From NCBI RefSeq assembly GCF_014648775.1, contig NZ_BMRT01000004.1:496001-560000 (forward strand): a stretch of DNA of 64,000 nt. The letters run 5' to 3'. This DNA comes from Streptomyces abikoensis. GTDB taxonomy: Bacteria; Actinomycetota; Actinomycetes; Streptomycetales; Streptomycetaceae. Below, piece by piece: positions 41,441 to 49,919 of this stretch (positions within the stretch are counted from its first letter, which is position 1; the number at the start of each line of letters is the position of its first letter). The notes below the pieces were generated by a model. It was given only the letters and a program-made list of their open reading frames with translations. It ran no database searches and was not told where the DNA came from. Both the position numbers and the translations under genes were made by a program.

Positions 41441-44400
41441 ATGCCCCACGGAAGCGAGCGGACCGGCCGGGCCGTGGGCACGGGGCGCCTGGGGCGTCCC
41501 GGACCGCGCCGCGCCGGGGTCACGGTGCTGGCGGCCGCGCTCCTCGGCGGGCTGCTCGGCGGGGCCGGGGACGCCGTGGCCGACCCCCTGCCGGGTGACG
41601 CCGCGTCGGCCGCCGCCGGTTCACCCGGCTCCCCGGACCGGGAGAGCGCCGGGGGCCTGCCGCCGGTGTGGCCGCGCCCCCAGTCGGCGCGGGCCCTGGG
41701 CGGCTACGCGCGGGTGGGCGACGAGGTCACGCTGATGGCCGACCAGGGCACCGACCAGTACGCCCTGGAGGCGCTGCGGGAGGTGCTGCGCGCCCAGGGC
41801 GCCCGGACGGTCGTCGACGCGCAGCCGGGCGGCACCCCGCCGGCCGGCGGCCTGATCGTCTACGCGGGCGGGCAGGCGGCCGAGGCCGCGCTGCGGGCGC
41901 TGGGCGCCCAGCCGGTCGGCGACCTGCCCATGGGCGGCTACCGGCTGGCCACCGGGCAGGTGGACGGCCGGCCGGTGGTGGCGCTGGCGGGCGTGGGCGA
42001 GGACGGGCTCTTCCACGCGGCGCAGACGCTGCGGCAACTGGCCGTGGCGCACGACGGGGGCCGCGCGTTCGCGGGGGCCGTGATCCGCGACTGGCCGGGC
42101 ACGGCGGTGCGCGGGCTGACCGAGGGCTTCTACGGGCAGCCGTGGTCGCACCAGCAGCGGCTGGCGCAACTGGACTTCCTGGGCCGCACCAAGCAGAACC
42201 GCTATCTCTACGCGCCCGGCGACGACCCCTACCGCACGGCCCGCTGGCGCGCCCCCTACCCCGCCGAGCGGCGCGCGGAGTTCCGGGAGCTGGCCGAGCG
42301 GGCCCGCCGCAACCACGTGACGCTGGGCTGGGCGGTCTCGCCGGGGCAGGGGATGTGCTTCTCGTCGGTCTCGGACATGCGGGCGCTCAAGCGCAAGGTC
42401 GACGCGATGTGGGCCCTGGGGGTGCGCGCCTTCCAGCTGCAGTTCCAGGACGTCAGCTACAGCGAGTGGCACTGCGACGCCGACGCGGACGCGTTCGGCT
42501 CGGGTCCGAAGGCGGCCGCGAAGGCGCAGGCGAAGGTCGCGGGCGAGCTGGCGAAGCACCTGGCGGCCAAGGGCTCGGAGGCGGCCCCGCTGTCGCTGCT
42601 GCCGACCGAGTACTACCAGGACGGGCGCACCGCCTTCCGGCGCGCGCTGGCCGAGGCGCTGGACCGCCGGGTGGAGGTGGCCTGGACGGGGGTCGGGGTG
42701 GTGCCGAAGACCATCACCGGCGGCGAACTGGCCGACGCCCGGGCGGCGTTGGCGCACCCGCTGGTGACCATGGACAACTACCCGGTCAACGACTTCGCGC
42801 AGGACCGTATCTTCCTCGGCCCGTACACCGGCCGCGAGCCGGCCGTGGCCGCGGGGTCCGTGGCGCTGCTGGCCAACGCGGCGGCGCAGCCCACCGCTTC
42901 GCGCATCCCGCTGTTCACCGCCGCCGACTTCGCGTGGAACCCGCGCGGCTACCGGCCCGACGAGTCCTGGCGGGCGGCCGTCGACGACCTCGCGGGCGGG
43001 GAGCCGGGCGACGCGGCGACGCGTGAGGCCCTGCGGGCGCTCGCCGCGAACGACGCGTCCTCGGTGCTCGGCGGCGAGGAGTCGGCGTATCTGCGCCCGC
43101 TGCTGGACGCCTTCTGGGACGCCCAGGGCACGGCCGACGCGGGAAAGCTGACGGAGGCCGCCGACCGGCTGAAGGCGGCCTTCCGCACCATGGCCGACGC
43201 CCCCGCGCGGCTCGCCCCGCTGCTCGGCGGCGAGATCCGGCCGTGGCTGGACCAGCTGGGCCGGTACGGCGAGGCGGGCGGCCGGGCCGTGGACATGATC
43301 ACCGCGCAGGCGCGGGGCGACGGCGCGGCGGCCTGGCAGGCCCAGCTGGACGTCCAGCGGCTGCGCGAGACGATCACGAAGGAGCGGGCGACCGTCGGCA
43401 AGGGCGTGCTGCTGCCGTTCCTGGAGACGGCCCTGGCCCGGGCCAACGGCTGGACCGGCGTCGACCGGCCGCTGCGCACGGCGGGCGCGGCCACCGACGG
43501 CGATCCGGCCACGGCCGTCACCCCCAAGCCGGGGGTCCCGCTGTCCGTACGGCTGCCCCAGCCGCGTCCGCTGACGGTGGTCACCCTGCTCACCCAGCCC
43601 GCGCCCGGGGCGGGCGGCGTGGTCGAGGCCCATGATCCGGCCCGGGGCTGGCAGCCGCTGGGCCGGGTCGCGGACGGCGGCTGGACCCAGCTGCCGGGCA
43701 AGGGCGTCAAGGCCGACGCGCTGCGCGTGGTGTGGGACGGCGGCGCCACGCCGCCGGCGGTGCACGAGCTCACCCCGTGGTTCGCCGACAGCCCCACCGC
43801 CACCGTCGAGCTGACGGGCGGCGACACGGACGCGGAGATCGGCGGGCGGCCCGCGGTCGTCGAGCTCCGCATGATCAATCAACGGCCGGAGGCCATCAAG
43901 GAGCGGCTCACCGTGGCCGCGCCGACGGGCGTGAACGTCAAGGCCCCGGCCGAGCTCACCGCCGTGCGCGGGGGCGTGACCACGGCCCGCGTCGAGCTGG
44001 CGGTGCCGGCGGGGGCGCCCGCCGGGACGTTCACGGTGCCCGTCCGGCTGGCCGGGCAGGAGAAGACGGTCACCGTCCGGGCGTATCCGCCGACCGGCGG
44101 CCCGGACCTGGCGCGCGGCGCCCGGGCGACGTCCTCCGGCGACGAGACGGCCGCCTTCCCCGCCTCGGCCGCGATCGACGGCGATCCGCGCACCCGCTGG
44201 TCGTCCCCGCACACCGACGCCGCCTGGTGGCAGCTGGAGCTGGCCCGGCCCGTCCGGCTGGGCCGGCTGGTGCTCCGCTGGCAGGACGCCCACCCGCTGC
44301 GCTACCGCGTCCAGGTCTCGCCGGACGGCCGCACCTGGCGGGACGCGGCGGTGGTCACCGACGGCAAGGGCGGCGTGGAGTCGGTGCGCATGGACGCGCC

Positions 44401-44506
44401 GGACGCGCGGTTCGTGCGCGTCCAGGGCGAGAAGCGGGCCACCCGCTTCGGCTATTCGCTGTGGGAGGTGGAGGCCTACGCGGTGCAGGCCGCCAAGGGC
44501 TCCTGA
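41441..44506 (+). CDS. Secreted GH84 beta-N-acetylglucosaminidase-like protein with CBM32
   Basis: 1021 residues; ATG 41441 follows GGAGGAG. A signal peptide (about 1-47, Ala/Gly/Leu-rich, ending in AVA) is followed by a GH84 N-terminal domain (about 75-215), a TIM-barrel catalytic domain (about 220-510), a helical region, and a C-terminal F5/8C carbohydrate-binding module from about residue 885. At the catalytic position the family Asp-Asp pair reads Gln336-Asp337 (LQFQDVSYSEWH), so the residue that normally polarises the acetamido group is Gln. It probably acts on GlcNAc-containing glycans outside the cell, but activity may differ. Confidence 0.88.
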   Translation: MPHGSERTGRAVGTGRLGRPGPRRAGVTVLAAALLGGLLGGAGDAVADPLPGDAASAAAGSPGSPDRESAGGLPPVWPRPQSARALGGYARVGDEVTLMADQGTDQYALEALREVLRAQGARTVVDAQPGGTPPAGGLIVYAGGQAAEAALRALGAQPVGDLPMGGYRLATGQVDGRPVVALAGVGEDGLFHAAQTLRQLAVAHDGGRAFAGAVIRDWPGTAVRGLTEGFYGQPWSHQQRLAQLDFLGRTKQNRYLYAPGDDPYRTARWRAPYPAERRAEFRELAERARRNHVTLGWAVSPGQGMCFSSVSDMRALKRKVDAMWALGVRAFQLQFQDVSYSEWHCDADADAFGSGPKAAAKAQAKVAGELAKHLAAKGSEAAPLSLLPTEYYQDGRTAFRRALAEALDRRVEVAWTGVGVVPKTITGGELADARAALAHPLVTMDNYPVNDFAQDRIFLGPYTGREPAVAAGSVALLANAAAQPTASRIPLFTAADFAWNPRGYRPDESWRAAVDDLAGGEPGDAATREALRALAANDASSVLGGEESAYLRPLLDAFWDAQGTADAGKLTEAADRLKAAFRTMADAPARLAPLLGGEIRPWLDQLGRYGEAGGRAVDMITAQARGDGAAAWQAQLDVQRLRETITKERATVGKGVLLPFLETALARANGWTGVDRPLRTAGAATDGDPATAVTPKPGVPLSVRLPQPRPLTVVTLLTQPAPGAGGVVEAHDPARGWQPLGRVADGGWTQLPGKGVKADALRVVWDGGATPPAVHELTPWFADSPTATVELTGGDTDAEIGGRPAVVELRMINQRPEAIKERLTVAAPTGVNVKAPAELTAVRGGVTTARVELAVPAGAPAGTFTVPVRLAGQEKTVTVRAYPPTGGPDLARGARATSSGDETAAFPASAAIDGDPRTRWSSPHTDAAWWQLELARPVRLGRLVLRWQDAHPLRYRVQVSPDGRTWRDAAVVTDGKGGVESVRMDAPDARFVRVQGEKRATRFGYSLWEVEAYAVQAAKGS

Positions 44507-44508
44507 GC

Positions 44509-44537
44509 GGCGGCGCCGGGCCCTGCCCGGCGCCGCC
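44509..44537. terminator. Terminator between GH84 and HNH genes
   Basis: GGCGGCGCCGGGC (44509-44521) and GCCCGGCGCCGCC (44525-44537), a 13-bp stem with a 3-base loop between converging genes. Confidence 0.85.
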
Positions 44538-44572
44538 CGCCCCTGCCCGGAAACGACGACGGCCCGGTGGTC

Positions 44573-45109
44573 TCAGGCGGAAATGCCGTCGATCCGGGCC
44601 ATCGCGTCCTCCGCGCCGTATGCCTCCAGATAGGGAAGCCAGCGCGGGTCCCTATGGCCCGTGCCGATGATCCGCCACGCCAGGCCGGACGGCGGCGCGG
44701 GCTGGTGGCGCAGCCGCCAGCCGAGCTCCCAGACGTGCCGGTCGGCCTTGACGTGGTTGCAGCGGCGGCAGGCCGCCACCACGTTCTCCCAGTTGTGCTG
44801 GCCGCCGCGGCTGCGCGGGACGACGTGGTCGACGCTGGTTGCGACGCCACCGCAGTACGCGCAGCGTCCGCCGTCCCGGGCGAAGAGGGCACGGCGGGTG
44901 AGCGGGACGGGGCCCCGAAAGGGCACCCGCACGAAGCGCTTCAGGCGGACGACGCTGGGTGCGGGGATGGTGCAGGTCGCGCTGTGCAGAAAGGCGCCGG
45001 TGTCCTCGAGGCTGACGGCCTTCTCATTGAGGACGAGTATGAGCGCGCGGCGGAGCGGTACGACGCCGAGCGGCTCGTACGACGCGTTGAGGACCAGGAC
45101 ATGCGGCAC
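44573..45109 (-). CDS. HNH endonuclease
   Basis: 178 residues. The HNH core is at about 84-115: a Cys-x2-Cys pair (CAYCG), then SVDHVVPRSRGG with the central His, ENVVAACRRCNHVKAD with the second Cys-x2-Cys and the last His/Asn. The N-terminal half (LVLNASYEPLGVVP) is a common partner in actinobacterial HNH proteins. Metal-dependent nuclease of unknown target; conserved single-copy genes of this type are not usually linked to mobile elements. Confidence 0.9.
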   Translation of the reverse strand: MPHVLVLNASYEPLGVVPLRRALILVLNEKAVSLEDTGAFLHSATCTIPAPSVVRLKRFVRVPFRGPVPLTRRALFARDGGRCAYCGGVATSVDHVVPRSRGGQHNWENVVAACRRCNHVKADRHVWELGWRLRHQPAPPSGLAWRIIGTGHRDPRWLPYLEAYGAEDAMARIDGISA

Positions 45110-45378
45110 GGGTGCCTCCTTGTACGCCGGCGGCGCGTGGCTCGCGCCGGGACGATCTCCTGCAAGTGTCCCCTGGTCCCCGCCACGAGCGCCACCATCA
45201 TCGGGTAACGGGTCTCAGGTGTTTTGGAGCACACCCAGGACAATCACGGCCACGCACGCGCAAGACATGCCCCTTCTCGAACACAACAACGGAGCATTCC
45301 GTCTGCCCCGTTAGTGTGGTGAATCGGCCCGCACCACTCCTCGCCGCGGGCGACGTCCCCTATCGGAGGATTTCTGCT

Positions 45379-46461
45379 GTGTTCCGGTCCGCTGTTCTGG
45401 CCACAGACGCGACACCCCGCCCGGTGTCCCTGGACGAGGCCCAACGCACGGCGAACGACGCCGCGGGCTGGGTCGAGCAGAACTGGTCCGTCTGGCTGAC
45501 CAACGGCCTGCGGATCGTGCTGATCATCGTGATCGCGGTGGCCATGCGCTCCCTGATCCGCCGGGGCATCACCAAGCTGATAGCGCGGATGAACCGCACC
45601 GCCCAGGCCGTCGACGGCACGGCTCTGGGCAGCCTGCTGGTCAACGCCGAGCGGCGGCGCCAGCGCTCCGAGGCCATCGGCTCGGTGCTGCGGAGCGTCG
45701 CCTCGTTCCTGATCATGGGTACGGCGGCGCTGACCGTGCTCTCCGTCCTCAAGATCAACCTCGCGCCGCTGCTGGCCAGCGCCGGTGTGGCCGGTGTGGC
45801 CATCGGTTTCGGCGCCCGGAATCTCGTGACCGACTTCCTCTCGGGCGTCTTCATGATCCTCGAGGACCAGTACGGCGTCGGCGACGAGGTCGACGCGGGC
45901 GTCGCCAAGGGCACCGTCATCGAGGTCGGGCTGCGCGTGACCAAGCTGCGCGGCGCCGACGGCGAGATCTGGTACGTCCGCAACGGCGAGGTCAAGCGGA
46001 TCGGCAACCTCAGCCAGGGCTGGGCGACCGCGGGCGTCGACGTCCAGGTGCGCTCGGACGAGGACCTGGACCGGGTGCGCGCGGTGATCGAGCGCACCGG
46101 CGAGGAGATGCAGAAGGCCGAGCCGTGGAGCGAGCGGCTGTGGGAGCCCGTCGAGGTGCTGGGCCTGAACGCCGTCTACCTCGACTCGGTGGTCGTCCGC
46201 GTGTCGGCCAAGACGGTGCCGGGCAAGGCGCTCTCCGTGGAGCGCGAGCTGCGCTGGCGCATCAAGCGCGCCCTGGACGCCGAGGGCATCGCCATCGTCG
46301 GCCAGCCGCACGAGCAGGAGCTGCGGACGGCGGCGCCGGCGGCGGACGCGGCGACGGCCGTCGCCGCCCCGTCCGCCATGGCCAACCCCACCTCCCCGCA
46401 GTCGCTGGCCACGGCGCCGATACCGCCGGCGCCGACGGGCGTGACGCTCGGCAAGCCGTAG
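45379..46461 (+). CDS. MscS-family mechanosensitive ion channel
   Basis: 360 residues from GTG 45379 (GGAGG nine bases upstream). About three membrane helices: one at 41-60 and two at about 105-145, where the Gly/Ala-rich pore helix reads AGVAGVAIGFGARNLVTDFLSG. A beta domain (EDQYGVGDEVDAG) and alpha/beta C-terminal domain follow, then a disordered Ala/Pro tail. It opens under membrane tension to release solutes during hypo-osmotic shock. Likely monocistronic, with a terminator after it. Confidence 0.93.
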   Translation: MFRSAVLATDATPRPVSLDEAQRTANDAAGWVEQNWSVWLTNGLRIVLIIVIAVAMRSLIRRGITKLIARMNRTAQAVDGTALGSLLVNAERRRQRSEAIGSVLRSVASFLIMGTAALTVLSVLKINLAPLLASAGVAGVAIGFGARNLVTDFLSGVFMILEDQYGVGDEVDAGVAKGTVIEVGLRVTKLRGADGEIWYVRNGEVKRIGNLSQGWATAGVDVQVRSDEDLDRVRAVIERTGEEMQKAEPWSERLWEPVEVLGLNAVYLDSVVVRVSAKTVPGKALSVERELRWRIKRALDAEGIAIVGQPHEQELRTAAPAADAATAVAAPSAMANPTSPQSLATAPIPPAPTGVTLGKP

Positions 46462-46479
46462 CACCCCCGGGACAGCAGA

Positions 46480-46513
46480 GGGCCCCCTCGCCGCCGATGT
46501 GGCGAGGGGGCCC
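46480..46513. terminator. Bidirectional terminator after MscS gene
   Basis: GGGCCCCCTCGCC (46480-46492) and GGCGAGGGGGCCC (46501-46513), 13-bp stem, 8-base loop, between converging genes. Confidence 0.88.
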
Positions 46514-46538
46514 TTGGCTTCTCTGGCCTGCGGGGGCG

Positions 46539-47042
46539 TCAGCCCTCCTGGAGGACCTTGTCCAGGAATTCGTCGAGGTTGCCGCGCAGCCGGTCCAGGC
46601 GCTCCTCGACGGAGAGGGACTCCTTGTAGCGCATGGCCATCAGCGGCGTCTTCTTCCCCCGCACGTACAGCGGGCAGGCCAGGTCCGCGCACATATAGGC
46701 GCCGACCGTGTTGCCGTCGCGGCCGGAGGCCCCGACCTTGCGGGCGGCCAGCAGGGACACGCCCGAACCGCCGTGGGCGGTCAGGCACAGCGAGCACATG
46801 GTGGTCTTCGTCAGCGCCCGGGGCCCGCCCTGCGGCACCCGCAGGGTGACGCCCACCAGCTCACCGGCCCGCTCGGCGACGAGATAGCCCCGGTCCGGGG
46901 CGCCCGGGTCCCGCCAGCCCAGGAAGTCCAGGTCGGCCCAGGGGAGCCCGTCGAGCTCCCGGGGCAGGCTCATCCTGCGGGCCTCGCCCTTCGAGCAGTT
47001 GACGAAAGAGGCGCGTATCTCGCTGTCGCCCAGTGGTTCCAT
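46539..47042 (-). CDS. FBP/FusB-like zinc-finger protein
   Basis: 167 residues from ATG 47042. The second half has a treble-clef type metal site: MCSLCLTAH near 81-89 and MCADLACPLYV near 116-126, each giving two Cys ligands. This layout is that of the FBP C-terminal (FusB/FusC-like) domain, whose staphylococcal members bind elongation factor G and free it from fusidic acid. A role on the ribosome is inferred from that family only. It is divergent from the ROK regulator, and its promoter would face the ROK operator region. Confidence 0.8.
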   Translation of the reverse strand: MEPLGDSEIRASFVNCSKGEARRMSLPRELDGLPWADLDFLGWRDPGAPDRGYLVAERAGELVGVTLRVPQGGPRALTKTTMCSLCLTAHGGSGVSLLAARKVGASGRDGNTVGAYMCADLACPLYVRGKKTPLMAMRYKESLSVEERLDRLRGNLDEFLDKVLQEG

Positions 47043-47167
47043 GCGTCGGGAACCTACCGGCGGGCATGCCGCCATGTCGCGTTATTTTTGCCTCGGAAGA
47101 ACCGATTCCGCTGCTCCGGACTCCTTGACGGTGCGCTGACCTGCGCCTAACGTCCTGGGCAAACGAT

Positions 47168-47180
47168 AGGAAAGTTTCTT
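47168..47180. promoter_or_regulatory. Candidate ROK operator
   Basis: AGGAAAGTTTCTT at 47168-47180 is a near-perfect palindrome about a central G (one outer mismatch), 45 bases before the ROK regulator start. Sequences with a GAAAGTTTC core are what I recall as operators of Streptomyces ROK repressors. Probably an autoregulatory site, perhaps also controlling the downstream sugar genes. Confidence 0.5.
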
Positions 47181-47225
47181 TACAGACTGTTCGAGGGACA
47201 CCTCGAGGGCGGGGGACCACACGCG

Positions 47226-48425
47226 ATGGCCGGAACCGGAATCCCCGGGACACCCCGTGTCCTGCGGGCGATGAACGACCGCGCCGCGCTGGACCTGCTG
47301 ATCAGCCACGGTCCCCTGACCCGCACCCGCCTCGGCGAGCTCACCGGGCTGTCCAAGCCCACCGCCTCCCAGCTGCTCGCCCGGCTGGAGGCCGGCGGGC
47401 TCGTGCGCGCCGTCGGCAACGTCACCGGCCGCCCCGGCCCCAACGCCCAGCTGTACGAGGTGAACCCCTCGGTCGCCCACGTGGCCGGCCTCGCCGTCGA
47501 CGAGAAGGGCATCTCGGCCGCCGTCGCGGACATCACGGGCACCGTGCTCGGCGAGCACCGCGTCGAGGCCGATGTCACGGACGAGGGGACGCCGGGCCGC
47601 ACCGCCGCGCTGGTGGCCGCCGCCGTCGACGGCGCGCTGGCCGCCTGTGGCCTCGGCCACGAGGCCCTCCACCGCACGGTCATCGGCACCCCCGGCGCCG
47701 TCGACCCGAACACCGGCACCCTGCGCTACGCCCCCCACCTGCCCGGCTGGCACTCGCGCACCCTGCGTGCCGAGCTCGCCGAGGTCATCGGCACCCCGGT
47801 CGTCATCGAGAACGACGTCAACCTCGCCGCCGTCGCCGAGCGCCACACCGGTGCCGCGCGCGACACCGACGACTACGTCCTGGTCTGGATCGACGAGGGC
47901 GTCGGCGCGGCCATCGTCCTCGGCGGCAGGCTGCTGCGCGGGGCGACGGGCGGGGCCGGCGAGGTCGGCTACATGCCCCTGCCCGGCGCCCCGCTGGCCC
48001 GCGGCGAGGCGCTGAAGGCCCCGGACGGCGGGGGCGGCTTCGAGAGGCTCGTGGGCGTCCTGGCCGTGGCCCGGCTGGCGCGCGAGCACGGCTTCGACGC
48101 CCCCTCGGGCCCCGAGGCGCTCGAACAGGCGGCGCGCACCCCCGGCCCGGCCGCCGATGCCTTCCTCGCCGAGCTGGGCTCGCGCGTCGCCACCGGGCTC
48201 GCGGCGATCGTCGCCGTCGTCGACCCGGAGCTGATCGTGCTCTCGGGCGTGGTCTGCCGGGCCGGCGGCGAGCGGCTGCGCGCGGTGGTCGAGGCCGGGC
48301 TGACCGGGCTCGCCCTGCCCCGGCCCCGGCTGCGGCTGAGCGAGGTGACGGGCTCCGCCATCCTCATCGGCGCCCTGCGCACCGCACTCACCGACGCCCG
48401 GAACGACGTCTTCGACACCGCCTGA
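47226..48425 (+). CDS. ROK-family transcriptional repressor
   Basis: 399 residues. N-terminal helix-turn-helix: LGELTGLSKPTASQLLARLEAGGLV at about 37-61. The rest is a ROK sugar-binding/kinase-like fold with GxxxxxD motifs (VIENDVNLAAVAE near 196-208, DEGVGAAIVLGG near 222-233). The zinc motif Cys-x-Cys-Gly-x4-Cys-x-Glu of classical ROK proteins is not present. It likely represses the ABC transporter operon that starts 100 bases after it and is relieved by the sugar or its phosphate. The nearby palindrome supports autoregulation. Confidence 0.92.
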   Translation: MAGTGIPGTPRVLRAMNDRAALDLLISHGPLTRTRLGELTGLSKPTASQLLARLEAGGLVRAVGNVTGRPGPNAQLYEVNPSVAHVAGLAVDEKGISAAVADITGTVLGEHRVEADVTDEGTPGRTAALVAAAVDGALAACGLGHEALHRTVIGTPGAVDPNTGTLRYAPHLPGWHSRTLRAELAEVIGTPVVIENDVNLAAVAERHTGAARDTDDYVLVWIDEGVGAAIVLGGRLLRGATGGAGEVGYMPLPGAPLARGEALKAPDGGGGFERLVGVLAVARLAREHGFDAPSGPEALEQAARTPGPAADAFLAELGSRVATGLAAIVAVVDPELIVLSGVVCRAGGERLRAVVEAGLTGLALPRPRLRLSEVTGSAILIGALRTALTDARNDVFDTA

Positions 48426-48525
48426 CCCTGCTCCACCGCCTGGCCCCTGATCCACCGGCTTGCCCCCTCCACCGGCTTCCCCCCACCGCGCGACCCCCGT
48501 CCACCGCCGCCAAGGAAGCTCCGTC

Positions 48526-49875
48526 ATGCAGCGATTACGACACCGCTCCCCGCTCCCCTCGCTCGTCCTCCTTCTCACGACGGCCGGGTTACTGCTCTCC
48601 GGCTGCGCCCGCCCCGCCGTCGGCAGCGCCGAGGACGACCCGGCCCGCCCGGTGACCCTCCGGTTCTGGCACGGCTGGTCGCAGCGGAGCGAGGTCGCGG
48701 CCGTCGACGCCGCGATCGCCCGGTTCGAGCGGCGGCACCCCAACATCCGGGTGGTGACGACCGGGAACGTCACGGACGAGACCGTCAACCAGGCCCTGCG
48801 GGCGGGCGGGGGCGCCACACCGGATGTGGTGTCGTCCTTCACCACCGACAACGTCGGCCAGTACTGCTCCTCGGGGATGTGGGCCGACCTCGACCCCTTC
48901 CTGCGGAAGTCCGGCGTGGACAAGGCGGCGGTCTTCCCCAAGCCCCTCCTCGACTACAGCTCCTACCGGGGCACCCAGTGCGCCCTCCCGCTGCTCGCCG
49001 ACGCCTACGGCCTCTACTACAACCGCGACGCCTTCGAGAAGGCCGGCATCACCCGGCCGCCGCGCACGATGTCGGAGTTCGCGGAGGCGGCCCGCAGGCT
49101 CACCCGGCGGAGCGCCGGGGGCTCGTACGAACAGCTCGGATTCATGCCCGGCTTCCGGTTCTACGAGAACAGCCCGGAGCGGCTCTTCGCCCAGTGGGCG
49201 CCCACCTGGTTCGACGCCGACGGGAGGTCCCGGCTCGCCCGGGAGCCCTCGACCAAACGATTCCTCAGCTTCCAGCGGGGCCTGGTCACCGCCCTTGGGG
49301 GATACGGCCCGCTGGAGCGCCACCGCACCACCTTCGGCGAGGAGATGTCCTCCCAGAACGCCTTCCGCACGGGGAAGGTCGCCATGCTCCTGGACGGTGA
49401 ATGGCGCGGCCGGATGCTCAAGGAGGCCGGCACGGACTTCCGCTGGGGCACGGCCCCGCTGCCCGTGCCCGACGACCAGGCCGACGCCTACGGGCGCGGC
49501 TGCCTCACCGGCACGGTCATCGGCATCGCCCACAGCAGCCGGCACCAGAACGCGGCCTGGGAGCTGGTGCGGTTCCTGACGACCGACACCGATCAGGTCG
49601 TCGCCTTCGCGAACGCCATCCACAACGTGCCCTCCACCAAGGCCGCGCTCGCCTCCCCCGCGCTCGACGCCGACCCCGCCTTCCGCACCTTCGTCGGCAT
49701 CGCCGGCGACCCGCACAGCGTCTCCGTGCCGCCCTCGGCCAACGGCGGGATGTACCTCATCGCCCTGCGGGACTTCGGCTACGACAGCGAGGCGGGCCGG
49801 GTCCCCGACCTGGACCGGGGGCTGCGCCGCCTCGACCGGCGGATCGACGACGACACCCGCCAGACCGCCGGCTGA
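48526..49875 (+). CDS. ABC sugar transporter solute-binding lipoprotein with two TTA codons
   Basis: 449 residues; ATG 48526 follows AAGGAAG. Signal peptide with lipobox LLSGC, giving Cys27 as the lipidated residue. Type I sugar-binding fold of the extracellular MalE/UgpB class (FWHGWSQRSEVAAVDAAIARFE near 47-68). Leucine codons 4 (48535) and 22 (48589) are TTA, the rarest codon in Streptomyces, read by bldA tRNA. No other gene in this window has one that I could find. Expression should therefore depend on bldA and appear late. It delivers a sugar, probably a disaccharide, to the permeases at 49920 and 50897. Confidence 0.92.
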   Translation: MQRLRHRSPLPSLVLLLTTAGLLLSGCARPAVGSAEDDPARPVTLRFWHGWSQRSEVAAVDAAIARFERRHPNIRVVTTGNVTDETVNQALRAGGGATPDVVSSFTTDNVGQYCSSGMWADLDPFLRKSGVDKAAVFPKPLLDYSSYRGTQCALPLLADAYGLYYNRDAFEKAGITRPPRTMSEFAEAARRLTRRSAGGSYEQLGFMPGFRFYENSPERLFAQWAPTWFDADGRSRLAREPSTKRFLSFQRGLVTALGGYGPLERHRTTFGEEMSSQNAFRTGKVAMLLDGEWRGRMLKEAGTDFRWGTAPLPVPDDQADAYGRGCLTGTVIGIAHSSRHQNAAWELVRFLTTDTDQVVAFANAIHNVPSTKAALASPALDADPAFRTFVGIAGDPHSVSVPPSANGGMYLIALRDFGYDSEAGRVPDLDRGLRRLDRRIDDDTRQTAG

Positions 49876-49919
49876 CCCGCCGCCGCCCCCGCCGCCCGCC
49901 ACCCGACGAAGGCCCTGTC

